NCBI GenBank assembly: GCA_947044405.1
Contig: CAMRHE010000156.1
Coordinates: 1,531,001 to 1,595,000, forward strand
DNA: 64,000 nucleotides
Direction: 5' to 3'
DNA from: Leptodactylus fallax
Taxonomy: Eukaryota; Chordata; Amphibia; Anura; Leptodactylidae
This document shows positions 37,640-49,547 of this stretch, piece by piece. Under the pieces are notes generated by a model. The model had not been told where the DNA came from. It did no database searches and was given only the letters and a program-made list of their open reading frames with translations. The position numbers and the translations under genes are program-made. How positions within the stretch are numbered: the stretch's first letter is position 1; each line of letters starts with the position of its first letter.

Positions 37640-39300
37640 ACATAATGTGGAGTTTGCAGCAGCATCATTAAACCACAGAGTGGCAAGGTGACATAATGTG
37701 GAGGTGGCAGCAGCATGAGGAGGCCATACAGTGACCCAGTGGCTGCGGCATGAGGAGGGCATACAGTGACCCAGTGGCAGCGGTATCAGGAGGCCATACA
37801 GTGACCAAGTGGCAGCAACATGAGGAGGCCATACAGTGACCCAGTGGCAGCAACATGAGGAGGGCATACAGTGACCCCGTGGCAGAGGCATGAGGAGGGC
37901 ATACAGTGACTAAGTGGCAGCAACATGAGGAGGCCATACAGTGACCCAGTGGCAGCGGTATGAGGAGGCCATACAGTGACCCAGTGGCTGTGGTACGAGG
38001 AGGACATACAGTGACCCAGTTCCTCCCCTGTGTGACTTTGTTCACCCAGGCAAATGAGGTGTAGAACAGTGTGACACCGCTGTGCCCTGCACATGTGGTA
38101 TGCTGGAAGAGCACTGTTAGTTGTCCCTGCAGTGGAGGCTGAGGAAACAGTGGAGGATGAGGTGGACATTGTTGCAGGACGGTGTCAGAACGTGGAGGCG
38201 GAGCGGCGCCACCTGGCCAAGTTGCTGGTGACAAGGTGAGAGCGTGAAGTTGGCAGCAGCATGAGGAGGGCATACAGTGACCCAGTGGCTGTGGCATGAG
38301 GAGGCCATACAGTGACCCGGTGGCAGCAGCATGAGGAGAACTCAGAGTGAACCAGTGGAAATGGCATGAGGAGGCCATGCAGTGACCCAGCGGCAGCGGC
38401 ATGAGGAGGCCATACAGTGACCCAGTGGCAGCAACATAAGGAGGCCATACAGTGACCTAGTGGCAGCAACATTAGGAGACCATACAGTGACCCAATGGCA
38501 GCGGCATGGAGGAGGCTATACAGTGACCCAGTGGAAACGGCTTGAGGAGGGCATACAGTGACCCAGTGGCAGTGGTATGAGGAGGCCATACAGTGACCAA
38601 GTGGCAGCAACATGAGAAGGCCATACAGTGACCCAGTGGCAGCAACATGAGGAGGGCATACAGTGACCAAGTGGTAGTGGCATGAGGAGGCCATACAGTG
38701 ACCAAGTGACAGCAACATGAGGAGGACGTACAGTGACCCAGTGGCAGCGGCATGAGGAGTACACAGAGTGACCCAGTGGAAGTGGCATGAGGAGGCCATA
38801 CAGTGACCCGGTGACAGAAACCATGAGGAAGGCATACAGTGACCCAGTGGAAGCAGGTTGAGGAGGCCATACAGTGACCCAGTGACATTGTGGAGGTGTG
38901 AGCGGCCTTAGTAGGCCATACAGTGACCTGGTAAGAGAGTGTGGAGGTGTCAGCAGCCTTAGTAGGCCATACAGTGACCCAGTGGCAGAGTGAGGAGGTG
39001 GCAGCAGTGAGAAGGCCATACAGTCACCCAGTGGCAGAGGCGGAGGTGGCAGCAGTGTGAGGAGGCCATACAGTCACCCAGTGGCAGAGTGCAGAGATGG
39101 CAGCAGAGTGAGCAGGCCACAGAGTGGCAAGATGATATAATGTGTAGGTAGCAACAACCTTAGGAGGCCATACAGTCACCCAGTGGCAGAGTGTAGAGGT
39201 GGTAGCAGAGTGAGCAGGCCACAGAGTGGCAAGGTGATATAATGTGTATAATGTGTAGGTAGCAACAGCCTTAGGAGAACATACAGTGAACCAGTGGCAG
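37640..39300. repeat. 35-36-bp minisatellite in the hAT 3' region
   Basis: The unit is of the type GCATGAGGAGGCCATACAGT plus GACCCAGTGGCAGCG. Units are spaced 35-36 bp in 37,640-38,010 and 38,240-38,890. From 38,900 they become longer and more irregular (about 55-75 bp). More than 30 units are visible. The period is close to a multiple of three, which creates several long minus-strand frames that repeat one peptide motif (HCMASSC/ SLYGLL type). These are not genes. Confidence 0.9.
38017..38232 (-). pseudogene. hAT transposase fragment inside the minisatellite
   Basis: About 215 bp interrupt the array. They align with transposase codons at 40,868-41,085 in the same orientation (shared TTCCTCCCCTGTGTGACTT, GCCCTGCACATGTGGTATGC, GAGGATGAGG..GACATTGTTG). 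Differences are scattered, including GGTGTCAGAACGTGGAGGCG here against a diverged version there, so it is not a recent copy of the neighbouring gene. It is a displaced piece of a related transposase gene. Confidence 0.82.
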
Positions 39301-41780
39301 AGTGTGCTGAGGCAGCATGGATCATTTAATCTGCTACATCAGGCATTGGTGGGTGGAAGTCCTGGCTGATCCATGGCTGATTCATCTTCACAAAGGTCAA
39401 TCTCTCCAAATTTTGGGTGGACAGGCAAATTTTCCTTGGGGTAACTATGGCCCCCGCCGCACTAAAACCCGCTCTGATGCCACACTACTAGCCGGGCAGG
39501 ACAGTTTTTCCAGGGCAAACTCGACCAGTTGCGGCCACAAATCCAGTTTGGCTCCCCAGTATTTCAGCGGATCTTCCATGACGGGTGGCTGGGTGCACTC
39601 TAAGTATGCCACCACCTGCTGGTTCAACTTCTGCTCTGTGTGTAGCTACTGATGAGCAGCTTCTTCACTATGCGGCTGAAGAAAGCTGCTCATCAGCGAC
39701 TCTGGGCTCAGGCTGCTGCTGATGGAGCAGATACTGCTCCTGCCACCCCCACTCACTCCCACAGCTGCCATGCCAGTGCAAGTTGAGCGCTCAGGGCCCC
39801 CCGGTCGGACATATGAGAGGATGGACGATGGCGCACGTAGGCAGCGGCCAACTTGTTAGATAGCATGTTTCTATAGTAGTTCAGTTTGTCCTCCCTCTCA
39901 GCGAGTGTAAAAAAGGCCCCCATTTTTCCCTGGTAGCGAGGGTCTAACATGGTGGAGAGCCAGTAGTCATCCCTCTGCCGAATGGTGACAATTCAGCTGT
40001 CAATGCGCAAGGAAGTCAGCATGCATCGGGCCATTTGCGCAAGTGACTCTGAGGACTCCCTGCATCCATCTCCACTGCATACTGCCACGGTGTGTCTGGG
40101 TCATCTGCCTCATCCTCCTCATCTCCCTCTGGCTGTTCTGGTTGCTCCTGCTCCTCTTCTCCACCCATTTGCCTACACATTGTTTGTGCTCCAATGTCCT
40201 CCTCCTCATCCTCCTCCTCTTCCAGTTCAGCCCCCACAGGGCTCATGTGGCCTTGAGATGTAGACGACACATCTCCAGTCCCCTGACCAGCCAGATTGAT
40301 AAGTATCTTTTCCAGGATGTGAATCAGTGGAATGACGTTGTTCATCCCGTAGTCCTGGCAACTGACTAACAAAGTGGCCTCCTCAAAGGGAACTAACAAA
40401 CGGCAGGTGTCACGCATGAGCTGCCACTGGCTAACGTTAAAGTTACACAGGGGGGTACCTCTGTCTGTTTGGATCATCAAGAAATCGTTTATGGATTTTC
40501 TCTGTTCATATAGTCAATCCAACATATGGAGGGTTGACTTCCAATGGATGGAAACATCGCATATCAGCCTATGTTGTGGGAGGCCGTTCTGCTGCTGCAG
40601 CTCAAGGAGGGTGTGCTTGGCGGTGTACGAGTGGCTGAAGTGCATGCAAAGTTTCCTTGACATTTTTAGGATGTCTTGCAGATGGGTGGAACACTTAAGG
40701 AAATGCTTGACAACCAGATTGAACACGTGCGCCATGCAGGGGGCATGGCTCAGCCCTTCTTGACGCAGGGCCGACACCATGTTCTTCCCATTGTCGGTCA
40801 CCATTGTTCTGACATTAAGTTCTCTTGGAGAAAGTCAGGATTCGATTTCTTGATTGAGGACATGTAGCAGTTCCTCCCCTGTGTGACTTCGTTCGCCCAG
40901 GCAAATGAGGTGTAAAACAGCGTGACACCGCTGTGCCCTGCACATGTGGTATGCTGGAGGTACACTGAGAATTGTTCCTGCAGTGGAGGCTGAGGAGACA
41001 GTGGAGGATGAGGCGGACATTGTTGCAGGACCAATGGCATGAGAATGTGGTGCAAAAGCTGCATCACCTGTCTAAGTTGCTGGTGTGTCTGGGCAGGCAC
41101 CACATTAACCCAGTGGGCCATAAATTACATATATTGTCCTTGACCATAGTAACAGCTCCACACGTCGGCGCTGCCATGCACTTTAGCAGACACCGACAGG
41201 CTCAAGGACTGGCCCACCTTCTCTTCTACATATTTGTGCAGGGCTTTGCCTTCTTGGCAAAGAAATGACGGCTTCGGGCTCTCTACCTTGGCTCGGCGCA
41301 AGCCATCAGTTCTCTGAAAGGTGCAGAGTCCACCAAGTGGAAAGGGAGTGACTGCAGCAGCAGCAACTTGGACAGGAGCACATTCAGCTTCCACACTGTT
41401 GGATGATTGCATGCATACTGTTGTCTCTTAGATATAGATTCTGACGCAGTGACTGACTAGGAGGAGGAGGAGGAGCAGGAGCATCACGAGCAGCAGATGA
41501 TGGGAAGGACACACAGCTTCCTTTAGCTGAGGTGGTGGAGCCTTGACTGCCTGAAATGGGGTGCATGCCACTGGGTGCTGCAGCGGTTGCTGCGGCAGGC
41601 CGGACCACCACATTGGAGCCACGGCTCTCCCAGGCCACTTTATGGTGACGCTGCATATGTTGGCGCAGGGCTGTGATGCCAACATTGGCACCCTGGCCAC
41701 GCTTCACCTTCTGCCCACAGATTGAACATATGGCCATGTTCACCTCCCCCGGCAGCTTTACAAAAAACTGCCACACCGCC

Positions 41781-42733
41781 TGTGATGATTCTGCTTAAAT
41801 ATGGCTATAATTCAGAGCTGTATTTTGGTCTCTGGGTAGCGTATTTCTCTCTAGTTCCATTTACTCATAAGGTGTACTGTATATTGGCAATAGTGGCCAG
41901 GCTGGAACAATAGGGCTTTTTTATCCATCACAGCAGGGCTCCATTGTATTCCTATACAGCTCTGAGTGATCAAAGAAACATGCATTGTGCAGGGAGATCA
42001 GATATGGCTGATAACATTGTATCCTTTCACTTGGATCAGCCATATACAAAGAATCTGGACTTGATTGCATTATTCAATCAGACTTGCTGCCGCCGGTGAC
42101 CTCATTCTGGGAGGTGGCATAAAGGGTATAAAAGATGAGGTAAGAGGCAATGGAAGGAGATTATGCTATGGAGATTGGGCTGAGACCATCACAGACTACA
42201 GAGTTATGACAGAGTTGTTACAGACAGACCATGAGGAGAGGCTGCTGTGATGAGATTCTGTTGGGACTACAAAAGAACACCATGAGGAGATTTTTGTGAT
42301 GAGACTACTGGACTAATGCTGAGAGACTGTGATGAGAGCATGCAGGCTGGATTATTGTATTAATGCCACATGCTAAACAGCCTCCACTGGTTATTCACAC
42401 ATGACAGAGCATGTGTGAGTGTTGGACTACAGAACCACATCAAGGACATGTGTGGTAAAGTAATCATTTCACCTTTATCCCTTTTATTTTATTTGTACTG
42501 TATCTTATAACTAGTAACTGTTAATGCTTGCATATATCTGCATATCTGTTCTGAACTGTATATGTTAGATGTTAATACCGACCCATTTAGGGTTTAATAA
42601 ATATCTAAAATTTAGAAAGCTTGTCTTGTATTTATCTGGTGAACCCGACATTCACTGGCGGTGAGTGTGGTTTTATATGAAAGAAGACTCAGGTGGGGCC
42701 ACAGCGGTGTTGGCGCACTGAGGATCTTTCACA
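41781..42733 (+). mobile_element. Solo LTR inside the hAT transposase gene
   Basis: The 953-bp segment begins TGTGATGATTCTGC and ends CTTTCACA (TG...CA). It is flanked by CCGCC (41,776-41,780) and CCACC (42,734-42,738), four of five identical. A TATA box (GGGTATAAAAG, about 42,127) and AATAAA (about 42,596) point to plus orientation, opposite to the transposase. Taking out the LTR and one target copy leaves the transposase reading frame continuous into the BED region. Its start resembles those of the gypsy LTRs at 55,521 and 61,336 (TGTGATGATG), which suggests but does not prove a Ty3/gypsy origin. Confidence 0.75.
42115..42140 (+). promoter_or_regulatory. TATA box of the solo LTR
   Basis: GGGTATAAAAGATGAGG lies about 350 bp into the LTR with an AATAAA about 470 bp further on, the usual U3-R-U5 order. 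It may once have driven transcription antisense to nothing but the hAT 5' region. Confidence 0.5.
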
Positions 42734-43639
42734 CCACCGAGTAGGTGATTTTACCCCAAGCACTCCGCAATAGCTGACTGCTACCGCCACTGCCTCCGTG
42801 AACACCTGCACCACTGCTTTCCGGGCAGGTAGGCTGCTGCGAAACGGGTTGTCTACCCAGGGCACGTTTAGCTCCCGACCTCACATTGCTGCCACCCTGC
42901 TGACTCCCCCACTATTTCATGCGTAAGTGAAACCCTCTTCTCCTGATGACGATGAGGCCCCTTCGTCACCCAGCTCCCAATTACGCTTGGCTACATTGTC
43001 ATCCACTACTGACTGCAGGTCACTGATGACCTCCTCAACACCAGCTCCCATGCCACTCTCCTCATCACTACTTGCAGAAAGCGGCGGATGTCTCCTCCAC
43101 ATCTTGGCTGAGCAGTAGCTGCTGACTCCTCACTGTACAGTGGATCAGAGCCCATAGCATAGAGTAGTTCTCTAGCTGAGGGAACAGAAAAGGACAGAGG
43201 CAGGTTGAGGACAGGTGAGGGCACAGGGCCTGCTGCCGGGCCTTGCCAACATAGGGTTGTGTCTGACGATCCACCGACTCTTGGCTGGGGATGTCTGATG
43301 TGACTTTGGATGAATCAGATGAGTCTACAACCGGTTCGGTTGTTGGTCAAGACACGACCACTACTTGACACTGGGAGCTCAGGCTTCTGTAACTGACCCC
43401 TGCTGCCATGCCCCCTTACTCTGCTGCAACCTGTGCCTGCGCCAGAAACATTTAGGCCTGTGGCCTTCCCCTGTGCATGGCCTCTCGCTTCTCTGTCTGA
43501 CATACTGTTCGATGAAAAAACTTAATTGTAAAGGGCAAAAAGGCCTGTTATTTTCTACTTTGAAGAGAACGGCAAATATGCCCCTTATTTCTTCACCCAC
43601 TAATGAACGCCAATAAAAAAAAAGCATGATAAGGCAGAG

Positions 43640-44570
43640 ATTTGTAGCTCCGAATTGTTTAATTTTTGACAATACTATTTATAAATGGCCAGCAACTTTA
43701 TACTGGTAACAAACTGGAGTTTATAGTCCTTTTTATGTGTTTTGACACTAATAGACACCTTTAAATAAGTGATAACCGCTAAGAATTATTGAATTATTAT
43801 TGACAATACTGTTTTAAATGATTTCCTTCAACTTTATACTGGTAACAAAATGGCGAATATGGTCCTTTATATGTGTTTTGACACTAAAAAAGACCTTTAA
43901 ATAAGTGATAACCGCTAAGAATTATTGAATTAATATTGACAATACTGTATTCAAAAATGGCCTGCAACTTTATACTGGTAACAAAATGGCGAATATGGTC
44001 CTTTTTATGTGTTTTGACACTAAAAAAGACCTTTAAATAAGTGATAACCGTTAAGAATTATAGAATTTTTATTGACAACACTGTTTTTAAATATTGCCTG
44101 TAACTATATAGTGGTAACAAAATGGCGAATATGGTCATTATGTCTTTCCTCACGTTAAAGGCCTTTATTACAGATAAGTGCAGATATTATTGGATGATAA
44201 TTCAGTTTTCTTTGGCACAATAGTACTGAATAAGTGATAACCGCTAAGAATTATTGAATTAATATTGACAATACTGTATTCAAAAATGGCCTGCAACTTT
44301 ATACTGGTAACAAAATGGCGAATATGGTCCTTTATATGTGTTTTGACACTAAAAAAGACCTTTAAATAAGTGATAACCGTTAAGAATTATTGAATTTTTA
44401 TTGACAACACTGTTTTTAAATATTGCCTGTAACTATATAGTGGTAACAAAATGGCGAATATGGTCATTATGTCTTTCCCCACGTTAAAAGCCTTTATTAC
44501 AGATAAGTGCGGATATTATTGGATGATAATTCAGTTTTCTTTGGCACAATAGTACTGAATAATGTTATGC
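43640..44570. repeat. 136-bp tandem array in the hAT 5' region
   Basis: The marker GATAACCGYTAAGAATTATT occurs at 43,771, 43,907, 44,043, 44,236 and 44,372, giving spacings of 136, 136, 193 and 136 bp. The 193-bp interval holds an extra segment (TCATTATGTCTTTCC to GGCACAATAGTACTGAA) that occurs twice. Positions 44,043-44,230 and 44,372-44,560 are therefore a higher-order duplication with a 329-bp period. Each unit has ACAAAATGGCGAATATGGTC. Confidence 0.88.
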
Positions 44571-45018
44571 CTTGTAAGAACAGTGAATAAGCCCCTTATA
44601 ATAAAGGCCTTTAAAAAGGCTTCTTTTACAGATGCGTGTAGATATTAGTGTATGATATTTCACTTTTTTTTGCTGTACTGCACTGCAAAAGGCTTGTTGT
44701 GTTCCACCTTGATGACAAAGATATGAGTAATGAGCAGCAGTATAACGGCAGTGAGTGCTGCAGTGTGAATTATTCTGCAAATTCTTACTGTAAATGAGAC
44801 TTCAACCACCCCAAATTCTTCTCTCAATTCCTCCCTATGCTTTCCCTACAGTTCTAAGGCTTAGCCTCTTTCCCTGAACTTCTATATGTTTTCTAAGTCT
44901 TTCCCTAGCTCCTGCCATTGTCTGTCCCTACAGTAAGAGCGATGTGGAATGACTGTACCTAAAATGGCTGAAATTTGGATTGAATTCCACTTCTGCAAAA
45001 TCGATTTGCTCATCTCTA
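44571..45018. other. hAT 5' terminal region
   Basis: Non-coding sequence between the array and the right terminus of the hAT. It includes a further degenerate part of the array (TACAGATGCGTGTAGATATT near 44,630). Confidence 0.55.
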
Positions 45019-45026
45019 TTTGAAAC

Positions 45027-45139
45027 TTTTTTTTTTTTTTTAATTCAAAGTTTATTGATTTTCAAAAAGAAAAAAAAAACAGTGAAAACCCCCGTAAGGG
45101 CCGCGGCAAAATTTAAACTGTAGAAAAAGAGAAATTTCC
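45027..45139 (-). mobile_element. L1-type LINE 3' end with poly-A tail
   Basis: Read on the minus strand, TTTGAAAATCAATAAACTTT is followed by about 15 A residues (45,028-45,042). This is a LINE 3' end inserted immediately beside the right target copy of the hAT. Upstream of it the sequence dissolves into a low-complexity block, so whether it belongs to the LINE at 45,530 or to a separate insertion is unclear. Confidence 0.6.
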
Positions 45140-45471
45140 CGGGAGAGGCCAAAGGAAAAAAAAAGGGGGGGAAAAAAAAAAAAAAAGGGAGAAAAAGAAG
45201 GGGGGGGGGAAAAAAAAAAAAAAAAAAAAAAAAGAGGGGGGGAAAAAAGAAAAGAAGAAAAAAAAAAAAAAAGGGGGGGGGGGGGGGGGGGCCCCACCTC
45301 TCTTTTTTTTTTTTTTTGTGTGTTTTTTTTTTTTTTTTAAAAATAAAAAAAAGTGGTTGTGTTTTTTTTTTGCTGGCGGGGGTGTCCTCCCCTCCTTCCT
45401 TTTTTTTTCTCCCCCCCAAAAAAAAAAAAAAAACCCCCCCACAACGATAGAGGTGGTCTAGCCCCCCCACT

Positions 45472-45525
<54 letters not shown>
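45140..45525. other. Low-complexity block, probable assembly artefact
   Basis: The block consists of A, G, T and C homopolymer runs with almost no other sequence, such as 12 or more consecutive G next to a run of A. Normal sequence resumes on both sides. Genuine microsatellites are not built like this. Confidence 0.6.
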
Positions 45526-45527
<2 letters not shown>

Positions 45528-45789
45528 TTTTTTAGTTTCAATAATTTTTTATTGATTTTCAAAATAAATGTGAGAAAGAATATTGACATACATTGTGATA
45601 TACATTCTTACATAATTTGTTCAAGGCATATTCTTTGGATTGTACATCAATGAGACAGCAAACAGAAATTGAGTAAGCAATAACAGTAACAATAACACTA
45701 ACATTTAGGCACATTTCCAGGGTTAGCGTGACATATTTCAAAGACGATCCTTTCATATGTTCCATTCCACTTCCACTTCCTGGCTCTCG

Positions 45790-48700
45790 TTATGCAACAA
45801 ATCGAGAGTTAGCCCATGCGTCCCATATGTTTGCAAATCTAAGATAGGAGTCATTTCCCAGTGCAATTACCCTCTCATAGGTATATGTAGTATTAATAGC
45901 CAGCGACAATGTGGAGTCTGACGGAGGGGTTACTGAGATCCATCTTTGCACCAACATTAATTTAGCTATTGTCAAGATTTTACAGAGGAGTTTCTTATAT
46001 TTGTTCAATTCCTCAGGAATTCCAATTGATAGGATGGCCAGAGGTGAGGAGTAGGGGAGGCGGAAATTAAATATTTCTGATAACATGTCAAAGACCCTAT
46101 GCCAGTATCCACAAATTATGGGGCAATGTTCCAAAATATGGATAAGGGTTCCTTTCCCTCCACATCCTCTCCAGCACTCCTCAGAGACTGACGGGTATGC
46201 CCTATGTAAAGTGGATGGGGTTCTGTACCACCTTAAAGTCACTTTCATAGCCGTTTCTATGTGAGTATTGCATTTTAAGGATGTATGACTAAGTTTGATA
46301 GCTTGTTCCCACTCATCGAAGGTGATGGTTCTTCCCAAATCCCTCTCCAAACAACAGAATGGTGTAGATCTAGTAAAAGTTGCTACTCCATCCATTCTAT
46401 CGTATAGAAACCTTAAACCCCTCATCTTAGTCGACATCCAGATGAATACCTTACTACTGTGGGGTACTGTCGATATCGGGTTCTTAGATATAAAATGCCC
46501 TATTTGAGAGTACTTAAGGAAGTCACCTCTATGAATTCCAAATTTCTGTGTTAGATCTGTAAATGATAAAAATTGCTTGGTATCAGATTGTAAGTGGGAG
46601 ACCTGTGTAATCCCCTTACGTCTCCCACTCCGAAATTACTAGGTCTTCTATTGCCCAGGCCATAAGTGACAAAGGCATCTCTGAGGCATAAAAGTGACTT
46701 GTAGGATTTGCTTTCCCATGAAGCAGCTTCCATGCAGTCACAGCTGCTTGCATAACTGGGGACAGGGACTCAGGCATAGGAATGTTCCAGAAGGGCGCCC
46801 ACAAGGTATCCTTCAGTCTTAAAGGATATATGAACGATTCCTCTATGTGGATCCATGGTACCGAGGTATCAGCTAATCTCCATCTAGCGCACTGTGTGAC
46901 TAGGGACGCTATGTAATAATTCCTAACCACTGGCACCCCCAGTCCTCCCGCTTCTCTTTGTTTAAATAGGAAGCTTTTGTTAACCCTGGGTCTCCTTCCA
47001 TTCCATATGTATTTTGAGATCATCCTTTGCATAGTTTCGAAAAACGAAACTGGGACGGCTATCGGGAGTGTGCGAAACAGATATAGGAGTCTGGGCAATA
47101 ATAACATCTTAAAAGCCGCGACACGTCCCATCCAAGACACGTCTATTGGGGACTTTCTCTCCATCTCATCCTGCAGTGTTTTCAACATGGGTATGTAATT
47201 ATTTCTATATAGGGCCCCCGTATTGGGTGTCACCTGTATCCCCAAATATTGAACACCCTCCTTCCTCCAATCAAAGTCATATTTCGACTGTAGGGGATGT
47301 AGTAAAGAGGGAGGGATATGCAAGGGTAAAGCTTGTGATTTGGCCATATTTAATTTATAATATGATAAGTGACCAAAATTAGCTATAATCTCCATAAGTC
47401 GGGGAATAGACTTTAGTGGCTTGGACAAAGTAAGAATGATATCATCTGCATATAATGATATAAGATGAGTTTTGTCCCGTATATTAATGCCACCCACCTC
47501 TGGGTCCAGTCTAATTGCTTGGGCCAGCGGTTCCATCGAGAGAACAAATATCAGCGGTGAGAGGGGGCACCCCTATCTAGTCCCGTTCGTTATTAAAAAG
47601 GGATCTGATACTACCCCGTTAGTGAATACTCTTGCAGAAGGCGCAGAATACAGCGCCTCAATTGCTTTCAGAATAGCTCCCTCGAACCCCATCCTCCTAA
47701 TCACCAGGAAGGCATATGACCAGCAAATGCGGTCAAACGCCTTCTCGGCATCTAATGCGAGAACCACTGCTTCCATTTTTTTTGAGTTAATATGATGTAT
47801 AATATTCAAAATGTGTCTGGTATTGTCATATGATTGCCTCCCCTTCACGAATCCCACCTAGTCGTAATTTATTAGGCTCGGAAGACAAGCTGCTACTCTA
47901 TTTGCTATAATTTTGGCGTAAATTTTTAAATCTGAGTTTAATAGGGATATTGGTCGAAAGTTTTGGGCGCTGGTGGCAGGCTTGCCTGGTTTAGGCAACG
48001 TCACCACCAGTGCCTCCTGATTTTCCCCCCGGAATAGTGCCAGAGTCTACCACAGACGTTAAAAAGGACAACAGCGAGTTAAGCAAAATTGGAGAAAACT
48101 TTTTATAATACTCATTAGTGAGGCCATCTGGGCCCGGGGATTTTCGGGGTGGCAGCGACTTAATTACTGACAGCAACTCTGATGATGTGATGGGCTCGTT
48201 CAAAGAGTCTAGTTGTGCTTTTGTGAGTGTGGGCAATTGGGCGCTTGCAAGAAAGTTTACAATGTCTTGTTTCGCCGGAGGTATCACAGAAGAGTCCTCT
48301 TTAATATTATATAAGCCTTCATAGAAAGCTTTAAATGCGTTGGCGATGCCACTAGGATCATAGATTTTGTGTGCACCATCCTTACTCTGAAGAAACGGGA
48401 TTTTAGACCTGGCATGTTTTTGTTTAAGCTTGGACGCTAAGAGCTTGCCTGCTTTGTTAGATTGAGAGTAGTAAGTAGCTTTCACCCTTTTCAGGTTCTT
48501 CTCATATTTATGCAGTAGACAGGCTGTCAATTGTTGACGTAGCGTCACCAATTTTGCAGCATTGGAGGGGGAAGGAGATTTTTTATTATCGTTATCTATA
48601 GATTTTATCTGGTGCAGTAGTCGGTCAATTTCTGCTAGCCTAGTTTTCTTTTCTATGTGACCCAATCGAATAAATGTTCCTCTGATAAAGGCTTTATGTG

Positions 48701-49547
48701 AGTTCCACAATATATCAGGGCTAGATACTGAGGGAGCATTAATCTGAAAGAATTCCTTCAGGTCATTTTCCAAAATTGCTTTATATTTTGGCTGCGACAT
48801 TAAGAATTCATTGCACCTCCAGATATACGCTCTAGGGCAATCATATTTTTCCATTAGGGTCAGGGTTATTGCTGCATGGTCTGACCAAGTTATTTGTGAA
48901 ATTTCCGACTGCACGGCAAGGGGAATACTAGCTTGTTCTATTAGAAATAAATCTATTCTTGAATAGCTATTGTGTACAGTTGAATAGTAAGTGTAATCTT
49001 TTTCGGTATTATGAAGGATACGCCAAATATCAAATAAGTCATGGCGCCATATAGCCTGCGAAAAGGAAGGATGACGTGTCGCTATGCTAGAGGTAGTGTC
49101 TACCCCTGGATCTGGAGCCATGTTAAAGTCTCCCATTAATACTAAGCATCCTTGTTTTCTTCGCTCCACTGCTTTCATGAGTTTCCCCAAGAATGACACC
49201 TGTCTTTTGTTTGGGGCGTAGACCGAGACCAACGTGTACGTGACATTATTAAGGATACAAACTAATATGACAAATCGCCCTCCAGGGTCAGCATAATAGG
49301 ACACCAGCTGAAATGCCACTGAATCTTTGATTCCTATTAGTGTTCCCCTGCGCTTGGAGGTACAATGAGCGTGAAATATGTGTGGGTATGAGGCATGCTT
49401 GATGCGAGTGGCATCCACCTCCAAAAGATGTGTTTCCTGAACTGCAAGAATGTCACAGCCTTGAACTCGGGCCTCTCGCCACAAATTGGCTCTCTTTTGA
49501 GGGGAGTTCAAACCTCTGACATTCATAGACATAATTTTAAGTACCAT
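45790..49547 (-). pseudogene. LINE ORF2: endonuclease and reverse transcriptase, broken
   Basis: ORF2 starts MVLKIMSMNVRGLNS (49,547). The apurinic-type endonuclease that nicks target DNA shows QETHL, GDFNMAPDP and WSDHAAI within the first 230 residues. Reverse transcriptase shows LDAEKAFDRI (about 47,750) and the YADD catalytic motif (about 47,450). A C-terminal Cys-rich segment (CWRGCGGKGTLIHI) lies near 46,170. Defects are a one-base change in a G run near 48,025, TAG stops at 47,858-47,860 and 47,573-47,575, and a frameshift near 46,618. Both stops look like CAG to TAG changes. The four-residue order and Cys motif fit the L1/Tx1 group. Confidence 0.88.

Larger units (their letters stand above)
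39430..43503 (-). pseudogene. hAT transposase with BED zinc finger, decayed
   Basis: Starting at MSDREARGHAQG (43,503), a Gly/Ser-rich N-terminal part leads to an acidic block near 43,100-42,920. It resumes after a solo LTR at 41,776 with the BED finger (CSICGQKV, RQHMQRHH). The catalytic RNase-H-like region shows VTDNGKNMVSAL (the second Asp, about 40,800) and CMAHVFNLVVKH. An acidic loop (about 40,240-40,100) follows. The C-terminal dimerisation domain is at 39,627-39,445 (DPLKYWGAK, PASSVASERVLV). At least five frameshifts or stops separate these blocks. Similar proteins have been domesticated as ZBED genes, but the breaks argue against that here. Confidence 0.85.
37187..45018 (-). mobile_element. 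hAT transposon, about 7.8 kb, formerly autonomous
   Basis: The left end TAGAAATGAGCGAATTTCTC and the right end, inverted, TAGAGATGAGCAAATCGATT share 13 of the first 15 positions. The flanking 8-mers TTTGACAC (37,179-37,186) and TTTGAAAC (45,019-45,026) agree at seven of eight positions. The transposase lies on the minus strand, so the 5' side is on the right. From right to left the element holds a 136-bp array, the transposase interrupted by a solo LTR, and a 35-36-bp minisatellite. Typical hAT elements are 2.5-5 kb; arrays and the LTR explain most of the excess. Confidence 0.85.

Noticed and set aside
37668..39019. Long minus-strand open frames (up to 244 codons) with a repeating HCMASSC/SLYGLL peptide
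   Set aside because: They follow from a 35-36-bp minisatellite whose period is near a multiple of three. Several overlapping frames show the same pattern and none has a domain.
37640..39300. CRISPR-like regular repeats
   Set aside because: The units are contiguous, with no unique spacers, and the genome is vertebrate.
42115..42140. Host promoter with TATA box
   Set aside because: The motif lies at the expected place in a solo LTR, and no host exon follows.
39430..43503. Domesticated ZBED host gene
   Set aside because: Stops, frameshifts and an LTR insertion break the frame, and the gene sits between hAT ends with target copies.
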